Assembly: GCF_013389595.1 (NCBI RefSeq)
Contig: NZ_CP058306.1
Span: forward strand, 2,480,001 to 2,544,000
Direction: 5' to 3'
Length of the DNA stretch: 64,000 nucleotides
Source of the DNA: Flavobacterium sp. I3-2
GTDB lineage: Bacteria; Bacteroidota; Bacteroidia; Flavobacteriales; Flavobacteriaceae
In this document: one piece after another, positions 9,211 through 18,534 of the stretch
Layout of the letters: every line of letters starts with the position of its first letter
How positions within the stretch are numbered: position 1 is the first letter of the stretch
Translations under genes and position numbers: made by a program
Notes under the pieces: model-generated
The model's input: the letters and a program-made list of their open reading frames with translations, nothing else
What the model was told of the DNA's origin: nothing
The model's database searches: none

Positions 9211-9262
9211 AGTAAAAATCTTTTAAATGTTGTTCTTTTATAGAAAAGTAACCAAAGGTTAT

Positions 9263-9298
9263 GCCAAAAAAAAGACCTAACGTTCGGTTAAGTCTTTA
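9263..9298 (-). terminator. Terminator of the PhnA-like gene
   Basis: A hairpin pairs AAGAC.TAAC with GGTTA.GTCTT around a GTTC loop, and a T run follows on the minus strand. Confidence 0.75.
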
Positions 9299-9319
9299 AA
9301 ATGTTGATTATTAATCTGT

Positions 9320-9901
9320 TTAAGATTGTTTTTTAACATACTTTGTAAGAATCACAATTTGTTGGCCGTCGATTTTTCCTTCAATTTGATCTGTATTATC
9401 GTGAACTAATCGAATATTGCGTACAGCTGTCCCAATTTTTGCATTGATTGTAGAACCTTTTACATCTAAATCTTTAATCAAAGTAACTGTGTCACCACCA
9501 ATTAAAATATTACCGTTACAATCTTTATGTAAATCAATCGAACCATCACCTTCATGATCACCAGTTGCTTTTGCCCATTCTAAAGTTTCGTCATCAAGAT
9601 ACATCATTTCTATATTGTCAGCAGCCCAACTTTCATTTCTGAAACGATTTAGCATTCTCCAACTTACTACTTGTACTGCAGGGACTTCGCTCCACATTGA
9701 TGTTGATAAACACGACCAATGTGAACTATTTAATTCTTCTTTTTTTTCAATTTGATTTAAACAAGTATCGCAAATATATATTTCACGATTTGGTAAATTA
9801 CTTGCAGTTGGCGGAACATCATAAACATTTAATGTTGTTGATGCTTCACATAATTCACAAACATTTCCACTTCTTGCGGCTAATTTTTCTTCGATTTTCA
9901 T
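9320..9901 (-). CDS. PhnA/YjdM domain protein
   Basis: The 193-residue protein has an N-terminal zinc ribbon (C15-x2-C18 and C44-x2-C47) and a C-terminal PhnA domain (LHKDCNGNILIGGDTVTLIKDLDVKGS). Despite the historical name, this family is not the phosphonoacetate hydrolase and its role is not settled. The central region between ribbon and PhnA domain (about 60-120) is longer than in E. coli YjdM. It is transcribed alone, with a promoter element at 9925-9932. Confidence 0.88.
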   Translation of the reverse strand: MKIEEKLAARSGNVCELCEASTTLNVYDVPPTASNLPNREIYICDTCLNQIEKKEELNSSHWSCLSTSMWSEVPAVQVVSWRMLNRFRNESWAADNIEMMYLDDETLEWAKATGDHEGDGSIDLHKDCNGNILIGGDTVTLIKDLDVKGSTINAKIGTAVRNIRLVHDNTDQIEGKIDGQQIVILTKYVKKQS

Positions 9902-9924
9902 GGTTTATAAAATAAAATATAGAT

Positions 9925-9932
9925 CAAATATA
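9925..9932 (-). promoter_or_regulatory. Promoter -7 element for the PhnA-like gene
   Basis: The minus strand reads TATATTTG, 24 bases upstream of the start codon, matching TAnnTTTG. Confidence 0.5.
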
Positions 9933-10015
9933 ATTGATAAAATCGATTTAAGAAAATCAAAAAAGAAAGTAAAAATTAACAAAATAGTTTTAAATTGTAA
10001 ATAAAAAATAAAACT

Positions 10016-10417
10016 ATGAAATTTCATACACGAAAATGGGTTAAACCCGAAGATTTAAATCCTAATAGAACATTGTTTGGAGGTAAATTACTTGCTTGGA
10101 TTGATGAAGAAGCTGCATTGTATAGTATCATTCAATTAGAAAACTCGCATGTGGTTACTAAGTTTATGTCTGAAATCAATTTTATGAGTTCTGCTGTTCA
10201 AGGTGATATTGTTGAAATTGGATTGGAAGTTGTCAAATTTGGGAATTCATCTTTGATTTTGAAATGTGAAGTTCGTAATAAAATGACGCATGAAACTATT
10301 ATTACGGTTGATAAAATTACGATGGTCAATTTAGATGAAAATGGAAAACCAAAAGCACATGGTAAAACTAATGTTGAGTATGTAAGTGAACGTTTAGCAA
10401 ATAAATCAAATATTTAA
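10016..10417 (+). CDS. Acyl-CoA thioesterase, hotdog fold
   Basis: The 133-residue protein is a single hotdog domain of the YciA/BACH type. The motif NPNRTLFGGKLLAWIDEEAALYS supplies the Asn/Asp catalytic region, and EINFMSSAVQGDIVEI and VDKITMVNLDENGKP follow. It hydrolyses acyl-CoA to free acid and CoA; chain-length preference cannot be judged. The ATP-cone/nuclease gene starts 11 bases downstream on the same strand. Confidence 0.88.
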   Translation: MKFHTRKWVKPEDLNPNRTLFGGKLLAWIDEEAALYSIIQLENSHVVTKFMSEINFMSSAVQGDIVEIGLEVVKFGNSSLILKCEVRNKMTHETIITVDKITMVNLDENGKPKAHGKTNVEYVSERLANKSNI

Positions 10418-10428
10418 TTCGGCTTGTT

Positions 10429-11262
10429 ATGTTGTATGTGAAAAAATTATCTGGAGAACTTTTACCTTATGATGAATCAAGTTTGAAAGGTTCACTTCAA
10501 AAATCTGGTGCTAGCGAGGAACAAATAGAAACGGTAATGGAAGAAATTAATAAAATTCTTTATGATGGAATTCCAACCGGAATGCTTTATGAAAAAGCAT
10601 TTGAATTATTACGAAGTTTAAAACATTCTTATGCTGCGAGATATAGTTTGAAAAAAGCACTTCGAGATCTTGGACCAGAAGGTTATTATTTTGAAAAATG
10701 GGTTACAAAATTATTTCAAGCGCAAGGTTTTCATGCTGTTTCTGGTCAAAATTTGCAAGGAGAAGCTGTAAAACATGAAATCGATGTTGTTGCCTCAAAG
10801 GACGAACGTTTGGTTTTATGCGAATGTAAATTTCGAAACGATGTAGATGCCAAAATTAGTGTAACTACACCGATGTATTTTTTATCTCGATTTAACGATT
10901 TGAAAAATTTAAAATTTGAATATTTTGGAAAAGAGTTGAATCCGACAGAAGGTTATATGGTAACAAATGCTTACATGACTACTGACAGTATTGCATTTGC
11001 AGAGAAATACGGAATTCAATTGATTTCTTGGGATTATCCAGAAAAGCTAAATATCAAGCAATTGGTTGATGATTATAAATTTTATCCTGTAACTTGTTTG
11101 ACAAATTTGACGATTGAGGAAAGAAATATTTTACTTAAAAAAAATTGTATTCTGATTAAAGATATTGTTTCAAATCCTGTTTTGATGGATCATTTCAAAT
11201 TTGATTCCGAAAGAAAAAAAATCATTTTTGAAGAAGCAAACGATTTAGTTATCGATTATTAA
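10429..11262 (+). CDS. ATP-cone domain fused to an Mrr-like PD-(D/E)XK nuclease domain
   Basis: Residues about 1-90 form an ATP-cone, the nucleotide-sensing domain known from ribonucleotide reductase and NrdR (VKKLSGELLPYDESSLKGSL ... AARYSLKKALRDLGPEG). Residues about 88-200 look like a restriction-endonuclease fold: E89 in FEKW, then D119 in HEIDVV, and E132-x-K134 in CECKF, the expected catalytic set. The last ~70 residues are unassigned. No methyltransferase or translocase is adjacent, so a nucleotide-controlled DNA/RNA nuclease is more plausible than a restriction system. This is inference; the family occurs in other Flavobacteria. Confidence 0.8.
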   Translation: MLYVKKLSGELLPYDESSLKGSLQKSGASEEQIETVMEEINKILYDGIPTGMLYEKAFELLRSLKHSYAARYSLKKALRDLGPEGYYFEKWVTKLFQAQGFHAVSGQNLQGEAVKHEIDVVASKDERLVLCECKFRNDVDAKISVTTPMYFLSRFNDLKNLKFEYFGKELNPTEGYMVTNAYMTTDSIAFAEKYGIQLISWDYPEKLNIKQLVDDYKFYPVTCLTNLTIEERNILLKKNCILIKDIVSNPVLMDHFKFDSERKKIIFEEANDLVIDY

Positions 11263-11354
11263 GCATAATTGATTTTCTAACATTGAACATAATTTATATT
11301 TTTTAAAACTTTATTTTTAAATTTTTTTATGAAATGATATTCAATTTAAAAAAC

Positions 11355-11386
11355 AAAAGTCAGCTTCAAAGGCTGACTTTTATTGT
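11355..11386 (-). terminator. Terminator of pheT
   Basis: A 10-bp inverted repeat (AAAAGTCAGC / GCTGACTTTT) lies just after the pheT stop codon, with T-rich minus-strand sequence beyond it. Confidence 0.8.
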
Positions 11387-11388
11387 TA

Positions 11389-13824
11389 TTATCTTAATTC
11401 TGCACCAACTTCTGTTGCTAATTGCGATTGAACTTTAGACATGATTTTCTCAATTTGAGTATCGGTTAAAGTTTTGTTGGCATCTTGAAGTTTAATACTA
11501 ATTGCGTATGATTTTTTTCCTTCTGGAAGTTTGTCCCCTTCATAAACATCAAATAACGAAATGTCTGTAATGATGTTTTTGTCAACTAATTTTACGGTTT
11601 GATAGATTTGATTAAAAGCTACATCCGAATTGATTAAAAGCGCTAAATCACGTTTTACTACCGGAAATTTATTTATCTCAGCGAATTTGATTTTTGCAGA
11701 GATTAGTGTCAATACATTATCCCATTTAAAATCGGCAAAGAATACGTCTTGCTTAATATCAAAATGTTTGGTGATTGCTTTTTTAACCAATCCAAAATCT
11801 AAGATTTTTCTATCTCCAATATAATATGCCATTCCTTCTGCAAAAATGTCGCTTTCTGTTGGTTTTGGATTTGTTTTATTTATTCCTAATCGTTCTAAAA
11901 CAGCTTCGATATATCCTTTAAATGTAAAGAAATCCATTGCATTTGCTTTGGTATTCCAGCTTACTTGCGTTATATTCCCAGTTGCAAATAATCCCATATG
12001 TTTAAATTCTTCGTAACCGACTAATGATTTAGCATAAGTTTTTCCGAATTCAAAATATTTTAAGTCTGTATTTTTTCTATTAATATTAAATGCAATCGAT
12101 TCTAAACCTCCAAATAATAATGATTGTCTCATGATTGATAAATCGTTACTTAACGGATTTAAAATCTTTACTTGATTGTTTTCATTTAATTCGTTTACCA
12201 AAGTAGAGTAGGTAGGTGTGGTTAATGAATTTGCCATAATTTCATTAAAACCTTGACTTACTAATTGATTGGCAACAATGTTTTGTACTTTATAATCTTC
12301 TGTTTTTGAACTGTTAGAAATAGTTGCATTTAATTTTGAACCTGTCTTGATGTTATTAAAACCATAAACACGTAAAATTTCTTCAATTACATCAATTTCT
12401 CGTTGTACATCAACACGATATGAAGGAACGGTTAAACCCAATCCTAAATCAGAAATACTATTAACTTTGATGTCTAATGAAACTAAAATCTTCTTGATTG
12501 TTTCTTTAGATATTTCTTCACCTAAAATACGATTAACGTTATTAAAGTTTAAGAAAACATTGAAATCTTCTACTTTTTTGTTGTAAATATCAATAATATC
12601 AGAAGTAATTTCACCACCTGCAATTTCCATAATTAACAAAGCTGCATGTTTTAATGCATATTCTGTAATGTTTGGGTCGATTCCTCTTTCAAAACGGAAA
12701 GATGCATCGGTACTGATTCCGTGTCTTTTTGCTGTTTTACGAATCGAAACCGGATTGAAATAAGCACTTTCTAAGAAAATAGAAGTTGTTGTTGCAGAAA
12801 CACCAGAATAACTTCCGCCTAAAACCCCAGCTAAAGCTAAAGCACCTTTATCGTCACAAATAACAATATCTTCTTCGTGTAATTCACGAACAACACCGTC
12901 TAATGTTTCAAATTTAGTTCCTGCTGGTAGATTTTTAACGTAAATTTTATTTCCTTTAATTCTGGCCGAATCAAAAGCGTGTAAAGGTTGTCCTAAATCA
13001 TGTAACACATAATTAGTAGCATCAACAATATTATTTTTTGGCGTAATTCCAATCGCTTTTAAACGATTTTGTAACCATTCTGGCGATGGTTTTACTTCGA
13101 TATCAGAAATTGTTACTCCAGCATATCTTGGAACTTGTTTACTATCGTTTACTTCGATGTCGTATTTTAAAGTTCTTTTTTCGACTTTAAATTTAGTTAC
13201 CGATGGCGTTAGTAATTCAGAAATATGTTGATTTGGATTATTTTGTAACATTCCTGCGCGTAAATCACGAGCTACACCTAAATGGCTCATAGCATCGGCA
13301 CGGTTCGGCGTTAATCCAATTTCTAAAACTTCGTCTGTAGCAATTTCAAAAACTTCAGCAGCTGGAGTTCCAGGTTTTAAATCAGCATCAAGAATCATAA
13401 TTCCGTCATGAGATTTACCTAAACCAAGTTCGTCTTCAGCGCAAATCATACCAAAGCTTTCTTCACCTCTAATTTTTCCTTTTTTAATTTGGAAAGATTC
13501 TCCGTTCTCGTCATATAAAGTCGTTCCGATTGTAGCTACAGCAACTTTTTGTCCTGCAGCAACATTTGGCGCTCCACATACAATTTGTACTGGTGCTTCA
13601 CCATTTCCTAAATCAACTTTTGTAATTCTTAATTTGTCAGCATTCGGATGTTGTTCGCACGAAATAACGTGTCCAACAACTACACCTTTTAAACCACCTT
13701 TTAAGCTTTCGTAAGGATAAATACCTTCTACTTCTAAACCTAAATCAGTTAATAAAGCAGCTGTTTCTTCGATTGATGTTTCTAGTTTGATGAATTGTTT
13801 TAACCAGTTATATGAAATTTGCAT
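11389..13824 (-). CDS. pheT: Phenylalanine--tRNA ligase beta subunit
   Basis: The 811-residue length is normal for bacterial PheT. In order: an N-terminal tRNA-binding OB domain (GVVVGHVISCEQHPNADKL, IVCGAPNVAAGQKVAVA), the B3/B4 editing region (about 205-395), a B5 domain, the catalytic-like core, and a C-terminal ferredoxin-like anticodon-binding domain (FPVVKRDLALLI). It pairs with PheS, which is not in this window. It has a TATATTTG element 20 bases upstream and its own terminator. Confidence 0.97.
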   Translation of the reverse strand: MQISYNWLKQFIKLETSIEETAALLTDLGLEVEGIYPYESLKGGLKGVVVGHVISCEQHPNADKLRITKVDLGNGEAPVQIVCGAPNVAAGQKVAVATIGTTLYDENGESFQIKKGKIRGEESFGMICAEDELGLGKSHDGIMILDADLKPGTPAAEVFEIATDEVLEIGLTPNRADAMSHLGVARDLRAGMLQNNPNQHISELLTPSVTKFKVEKRTLKYDIEVNDSKQVPRYAGVTISDIEVKPSPEWLQNRLKAIGITPKNNIVDATNYVLHDLGQPLHAFDSARIKGNKIYVKNLPAGTKFETLDGVVRELHEEDIVICDDKGALALAGVLGGSYSGVSATTTSIFLESAYFNPVSIRKTAKRHGISTDASFRFERGIDPNITEYALKHAALLIMEIAGGEITSDIIDIYNKKVEDFNVFLNFNNVNRILGEEISKETIKKILVSLDIKVNSISDLGLGLTVPSYRVDVQREIDVIEEILRVYGFNNIKTGSKLNATISNSSKTEDYKVQNIVANQLVSQGFNEIMANSLTTPTYSTLVNELNENNQVKILNPLSNDLSIMRQSLLFGGLESIAFNINRKNTDLKYFEFGKTYAKSLVGYEEFKHMGLFATGNITQVSWNTKANAMDFFTFKGYIEAVLERLGINKTNPKPTESDIFAEGMAYYIGDRKILDFGLVKKAITKHFDIKQDVFFADFKWDNVLTLISAKIKFAEINKFPVVKRDLALLINSDVAFNQIYQTVKLVDKNIITDISLFDVYEGDKLPEGKKSYAISIKLQDANKTLTDTQIEKIMSKVQSQLATEVGAELR

Positions 13825-13843
13825 CGATTTGTTTTTTAAAAGG

Positions 13844-13851
13844 CAAATATA
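13844..13851 (-). promoter_or_regulatory. Promoter -7 element for pheT
   Basis: The minus strand reads TATATTTG, 20 bases upstream of the pheT start. Confidence 0.5.
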
Positions 13852-13893
13852 CGCATTGCCTTATTTTAATAGAAATTATTTGGTGTAATTATT

Positions 13894-14298
13894 TTATAAA
13901 AATTTAGCTTTTATTTCTGGAGTCGGAATCATACAAGCGTCTTTTTTACCATACCAATTGTATCTGTTTTTGGCAAAAAAGTTATAACCTAAATTAGCTA
14001 AACTGCTTGGAAATATGCTTAAAATCTTCAATAAAGTAAATCCTTTTAGTTGATTTACAATTTTAAAAATAGCTTCGCTTTTTACATAATATGCATAACC
14101 CGGTTTGTATAAAACAATACTATCTATATTTGGATTCATTCCAATGTACTTAATTATTTCTTGTCCGGTTTGCGATTGAATGGCAACAAATCGGAAAATA
14201 TCTTTAGTATCTGCTTCAATAATTTTGTTTATGGTGTCGTTACAATAGTTGCAAACTCCATCAAACAGAATGATTTGTTTATCTTTTGGAAATTCCAT
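13894..14298 (-). CDS. DCC-family thiol-disulfide oxidoreductase (DUF393)
   Basis: The 134-residue protein begins with the DCC signature FDGVCNYCN, giving a CxxC pair at C16 and C19, followed by DIFRFVAIQSQTGQEI. The family has a thioredoxin-like fold and predicted redox activity; substrates are unknown. It starts 5 bases after mutS2 ends, so it probably shares the mutS2 transcript. Confidence 0.87.
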   Translation of the reverse strand: MEFPKDKQIILFDGVCNYCNDTINKIIEADTKDIFRFVAIQSQTGQEIIKYIGMNPNIDSIVLYKPGYAYYVKSEAIFKIVNQLKGFTLLKILSIFPSSLANLGYNFFAKNRYNWYGKKDACMIPTPEIKAKFL

Positions 14299-14303
14299 TT
14301 TAC

Positions 14304-16478
14304 TTATTTTTTTCGTTCAACCATTTCTAGTTCTTCCAAAGCTACTTTCGAAGTAAAAATTCCGTAATTGACTGTTGCTTTATTTTTTTCGATACTATCA
14401 ATTGTACCAACAGCTTTTCCGTCAATCATTCGTACTCGGTCACCAACTTTCAAAATAAAATTGGTTTTATTCGCTTTTTCTTCAATGGCTAATTTAACCT
14501 TTTTCTCTTTCTTTTCAACACGAATTTGCTCAACTTTAACTTCTACTTCTTTTAAAATTTCTTTTTCTTTTATTTCTTTAGCTTTCTTTTCTTTAACGGT
14601 GATTTTTTTACGTTTGGAATTCTCAATTTCAACTGTTTTTAATACTTCACCAATAAGTGTTTTTTTATCCTTATTATTAAAATATTTTTCAGATAAATCA
14701 TCTAATCGCTGTCCTAAATATATCAAGCGTTGATTGGCATCGTAAAGTTCTTGATAACGTTCTAATTTATCTTGAATTTTAGTATTGGTAGATTCAAGTT
14801 TTTTACTTTCTTCGCGCGCTCTAATTTCTTCTTCTTTTAATGTTTGCGATGTTTTTTCAAGTTTCGAACGCTCTTTTTGAAGATTGGCAATCGTTTTATC
14901 AAAACGTACTTTATCTGTTTCGATTTTCTTTTTTGCACGATTTATTAATCCATAAGGAATTCCATTTTTCTGAGCAACTTCAAATGTAAATGAGCTTCCG
15001 GCTTGACCTAAACTCAGTTTATACATCGGTTCTAATGATTTTTCATCGAAAAGCATACTAGCATTTGTAGCATTCGGTAATTCGTTAGCTAACATTTTTA
15101 AGTTGCTGTAATGCGTGGTGATAATTCCAAACGATTCGCGGTCATACAATTCTTCTAAGAAAACTTCGGCTAAAGCACCTCCTAATTCTGGGTCAGAACC
15201 CGTTCCGAATTCATCAATTAAAAAAAGCGTTCTTTTATTGGCTTTCTTTAAAAAATAGTTCATGTTTTTAAGTCGGTAACTGTAAGTACTTAAATGATTT
15301 TCGATAGATTGATTATCTCCAATATCCGTTAAAATTCTATCGAAAAAGAAAGTTTCGCTTCGTTCATGAACCGGAATTAAAATACCAGATTGTAACATAA
15401 ATTGCAATAATCCTATGGTTTTTAAAGTGATACTTTTTCCACCTGCATTTGGACCAGAAATTACAATAATGCGATTATCTTTTGCCAATTCAATGGTTTG
15501 CGGATAAGTAACTTTCTTTTTGGCTTTGTTGTTTAAATATAGAATAGGATGGAAGGCTTCACGGAAATACAAACGTTTTTCGTTGTTGATTTTCGGTAAA
15601 ATTCCATTGATTCGAGTCGCATATTTTGCTTTTCCAGAAATGACATCAATTTCAGCTAAGAAGTTTTGAAAATCTTCTAATTCATTGACATAAATACGAA
15701 CATCATTTGTAAGATTTTTAAGAATACGCATAATTTCTTCGCGTTCTTCGAATTCCAAATTCGATAATTCGCGAGAAAACTGAAAAGTAGTTTCAGGTTC
15801 CATATAAACAATACTTCCAGTTTTAGATTGACCTAAAACCGAACCTTTAACTTTTCTGCGATACATCGCTAAAACAGCTAAAACACGACGATTATCAACA
15901 ATAGTTTCTTTGATATCATCTAAATAGCCGGCGTTATTATATTGTTGTAACGCAACTCCAAAGCTTTGATTAATCTTTCCGCGAATGATATTTATATTTT
16001 GACGAATGCTTTGTAAATTAACAGATGCATTATCTTTTATTTCTCCGTATTTATCTAAAACTTGGTCAATTTTCTGAAGAATAATCTTATTGACTTCTAA
16101 TTCACTGCTTCTTTGATTTAATTTAGGATAGTAATCTTCGAATTTTTTTAAATACAAAATCAATTCATTCGTTGTGGTTACTAAAGTTGCAATTTTCTTG
16201 AAACTACTTGCATCTAAATAACTATCTTCAATTTTCAGAAACTTTATTTCGTGTAAAATGGCATCAAAATAATGATTCGGAATGACGTTATTATTCGTGA
16301 AACTCGAATTGTATTCTGATGTTTGTGCTAACTTATATTCTAATATTTCTTGATTAGGAAAAGGTTCTATTTCAAGAGCCAATTCTTTACCCATTTCAGT
16401 GGTACAATAGTTTGAAATGGTTTCTAATACAGTTAAAAATTCTAAATCTTGTAAGGTTTTCTGATGAATAGATTTCAT
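14304..16478 (-). CDS. MutS2-like DNA mismatch/recombination ATPase without visible Smr domain
   Basis: The 724-residue protein has a MutS-type core and clamp followed by the ABC ATPase: Walker A ISGPNAGGKSITLKT, Walker B LFLIDEFGTGSDPELGGALAEV, and the STYSYRLKNM region. A long lysine/glutamate-rich coiled coil follows (about 510-660). The C-terminus is a short KOW/SH3-like stretch (VGDRVRMIDGKAVGTIDSI) and ends there, without the nuclease Smr domain of Bacillus or Thermus MutS2. In other bacteria MutS2 acts on branched DNA and collided ribosomes; nuclease activity is not supported here. Confidence 0.9.
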   Translation of the reverse strand: MKSIHQKTLQDLEFLTVLETISNYCTTEMGKELALEIEPFPNQEILEYKLAQTSEYNSSFTNNNVIPNHYFDAILHEIKFLKIEDSYLDASSFKKIATLVTTTNELILYLKKFEDYYPKLNQRSSELEVNKIILQKIDQVLDKYGEIKDNASVNLQSIRQNINIIRGKINQSFGVALQQYNNAGYLDDIKETIVDNRRVLAVLAMYRRKVKGSVLGQSKTGSIVYMEPETTFQFSRELSNLEFEEREEIMRILKNLTNDVRIYVNELEDFQNFLAEIDVISGKAKYATRINGILPKINNEKRLYFREAFHPILYLNNKAKKKVTYPQTIELAKDNRIIVISGPNAGGKSITLKTIGLLQFMLQSGILIPVHERSETFFFDRILTDIGDNQSIENHLSTYSYRLKNMNYFLKKANKRTLFLIDEFGTGSDPELGGALAEVFLEELYDRESFGIITTHYSNLKMLANELPNATNASMLFDEKSLEPMYKLSLGQAGSSFTFEVAQKNGIPYGLINRAKKKIETDKVRFDKTIANLQKERSKLEKTSQTLKEEEIRAREESKKLESTNTKIQDKLERYQELYDANQRLIYLGQRLDDLSEKYFNNKDKKTLIGEVLKTVEIENSKRKKITVKEKKAKEIKEKEILKEVEVKVEQIRVEKKEKKVKLAIEEKANKTNFILKVGDRVRMIDGKAVGTIDSIEKNKATVNYGIFTSKVALEELEMVERKK

Positions 16479-16502
16479 GCTTTAATTTAAATCAAATAAG
16501 TA

Positions 16503-16510
16503 CAAAAATA
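16503..16510 (-). promoter_or_regulatory. Promoter -7 element for mutS2
   Basis: The minus strand reads TATTTTTG, 25 bases upstream of the start, matching TAnnTTTG. Confidence 0.4.
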
Positions 16511-16569
16511 CTATTAATTTACGAGAGAATTACAGATTAATTGTATATTGCTAGGATAATATTTTACTT

Positions 16570-17235
16570 ATGTTTTTAAAGATTCCAGATGCTTGGCAAT
16601 TTGTTTTAGATACAGAAATTCAACTAAATAATTTTAATATGATTAATGAATTTGTATCGGACGCATATTCAAAATCGACTTGTTATCCACCAAAAGAAGT
16701 TATTTTTTCTGCTTTTGACTATTGTAAACCACAAGATGTAAAAGTGGTAATTTTAGGACAAGACCCGTATCATGGTTTTTCTCAAGCAAACGGATTGTGT
16801 TTTTCGGTTTACGATGGCGTAAAATTTCCGCCTTCATTAATTAATATTTTTAAAGAAATTGAAGCTGATTTAGATTTGCCTTTACCTATTTCTGGTAATT
16901 TAGAACGTTGGGCTGAGCAAGGTGTTTTGCTTTTAAATACAACTTTAACCGTTGAAGAAGCAAAAGCAGGAAGTCATCAAAAGCAAGGTTGGGAAGTTTT
17001 TACTGATGAAGTCATCAGAAAATTATCAGCAGATTATAATCACATTGTTTTTATGCTTTGGGGAAGTTTTGCTCGAAAAAAAGCTAGTTTGATTGATGCC
17101 GAAAAACATTTGATTTTAGAAACTGGACATCCGTCGCCTTTAAGTGCGAATCGGGGACATTGGTTTGAAAATAAGCATTTTAGTAAAGCAAATAAATATT
17201 TGAAGAAATATAAACGAAAACCAATTGATTGGTAA
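16570..17235 (+). CDS. ung: Uracil-DNA glycosylase, family 1
   Basis: Ung removes uracil from DNA to start base-excision repair. The 221-residue protein contains the water-activating motif GQDPYHG (catalytic Asp65) and the minor-groove loop HPSPLS (187-192, catalytic His187), plus LLLNTTLTVE and the aromatic uracil pocket NGLCFSV. It is divergent from mutS2 and followed by a strong terminator. Confidence 0.98.
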   Translation: MFLKIPDAWQFVLDTEIQLNNFNMINEFVSDAYSKSTCYPPKEVIFSAFDYCKPQDVKVVILGQDPYHGFSQANGLCFSVYDGVKFPPSLINIFKEIEADLDLPLPISGNLERWAEQGVLLLNTTLTVEEAKAGSHQKQGWEVFTDEVIRKLSADYNHIVFMLWGSFARKKASLIDAEKHLILETGHPSPLSANRGHWFENKHFSKANKYLKKYKRKPIDW

Positions 17236-17239
17236 AATT

Positions 17240-17272
17240 AAAGCTCGATTCATTTTTAATCGAGCTTTTTTT
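17240..17272 (+). terminator. Terminator of ung
   Basis: The hairpin AAAGCTCGATT / AATCGAGCTTT is followed by seven T just after the ung stop. Confidence 0.9.
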
Positions 17273-17275
17273 GAT

Positions 17276-17890
17276 TTATAAAGTAATATCTTTTTCATCT
17301 ATTTTTTCGAAAACCTTTTTAGATTCATTCCATAATGAAGCGTCATAATATAATTCATCATTTTCCTCGTTATTTTTACAAACATTAGAAATAAATAATC
17401 TACTGTTTTTTTTGCAAATTGCTTTATCTTGTGAATAAGAACAAGAATAACTTTCTCCTAATGGCAAATCATAAATTTTACCATCTCTAACATCTATAAT
17501 ATATCCATAAATACAATCTGCTCCACATCCAAAAAGGACTCCAATATAATAACTTGCAAAATCTACTTCATTTGATTTATATGCATCAATAATCCTTGTT
17601 TTAAAATATTTAGCACCTTCATTACTTGAAAAATCTAAATTTGCTTTTTTGGTAAAATGATATTTATCGGTTTTAAATTTGTCAAAATTTAATTGTTTTT
17701 TATGAATTATCTGTTCGTTAATTTCAGATATTGTATCTTCTTCAATATCATTGTTTTTTGATTTCGCTTCAACTTTTGGAATTTCTACGTTTAGATTTGA
17801 GTTTTCAATTTCATTAATTTTTTTAGTTTGTTCTTTACAAGAAACTAAAAATACATAAAACAGAAAATATAGTATCATTTTTGATTTCAT
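17276..17890 (-). CDS. Lipoprotein of unknown function
   Basis: The 204-residue product carries a type II signal peptide with lipobox LVSC (Cys18 from the ATG at 17890). An ATG at 17899 would add three residues. The linker is acidic and Asn/Lys-rich. The C-terminal half has several cysteines (FGCGADCIYGYIIDVRDGKIYDLPLG, SYSCSYSQDKAIC, ISNVC) that could form disulfides. Members of this type are annotated only as hypothetical. It is probably anchored in a membrane facing the periplasm. Confidence 0.7.
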   Translation of the reverse strand: MKSKMILYFLFYVFLVSCKEQTKKINEIENSNLNVEIPKVEAKSKNNDIEEDTISEINEQIIHKKQLNFDKFKTDKYHFTKKANLDFSSNEGAKYFKTRIIDAYKSNEVDFASYYIGVLFGCGADCIYGYIIDVRDGKIYDLPLGESYSCSYSQDKAICKKNSRLFISNVCKNNEENDELYYDASLWNESKKVFEKIDEKDITL

Positions 17891-17943
17891 AAAAAACAAA
17901 TTTTTATAATGTTTGAAAAAAATAAATCATCAAAATGTTTTAT

Positions 17944-18252
17944 TTATTTCCAAGTTTCATAATTAAATTTATCAAAATTTTCAATTTTTTTAGATTGGAG
18001 TTTATCTATAAATAAAATTGAATTTATTGAATCTGTTGAAAGCGCATAATATTTTTCATTATCCTCGCCATAAACCCACCAACCACCAGAACCATCATTC
18101 ATTTTTGTTGCTTCAAATGTAAATATTGAACTTTCTTTTGGTATTTCATATCCTTTTTCAGTTAGTAAAAGCCAAATGTTTCCAAATACAGAAGTAAAAG
18201 AAATTATTAAGATAAAGGTGAAAATGATTAAATAAAATGCTTTTTTTTTCAT
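17944..18252 (-). CDS. Small single-pass membrane protein of unknown function
   Basis: The 102-residue protein has an N-terminal membrane helix after MKKK (AFYLIIFTFILIISFTSVFGNIWLLL). A short extracytoplasmic part follows with DGSGGWWVYGEDNEKYYALS. No domain recognised. It lies 54 bases upstream of the lipoprotein gene on the same strand, so the two may be cotranscribed. Confidence 0.6.
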   Translation of the reverse strand: MKKKAFYLIIFTFILIISFTSVFGNIWLLLTEKGYEIPKESSIFTFEATKMNDGSGGWWVYGEDNEKYYALSTDSINSILFIDKLQSKKIENFDKFNYETWK

Positions 18253-18495
18253 TATTTTTTAAATTAAAAATAAATATAAAATAGTGCTAATTTTTTAAAA
18301 TTTACTAATTAAGAAAGATAAAGCTTCAATAAAAAAAGAACAAACTTTATTAACTTTAAATTTAATGAAAAATATGAGTTTATTGATATGAAAATTTACA
18401 TATTTAAGTGTTGATTGTTTTTATCAATTTTAAAAGTAGTGTTTTATTTCTATTGGAAGAAATGCATGTTAATCAATTTATTGGTAGTATAGAAT

Positions 18496-18534
18496 TTAAA
18501 AACCTCAAAGTTTTTAAATCTTTGAGGTTTTTAG
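18496..18534 (-). terminator. Terminator of the SOD/ACBP unit
   Basis: The hairpin AAAACCTCAAAG / CTTTGAGGTTTT overlaps the stop region of the superoxide dismutase gene. Confidence 0.75.

Noticed and set aside
14161..14733. Open frames antisense to mutS2 and the DCC-family gene
   Set aside because: Serine/phenylalanine-rich low-complexity translations typical of the strand opposite lysine/glutamate-rich coding sequence.
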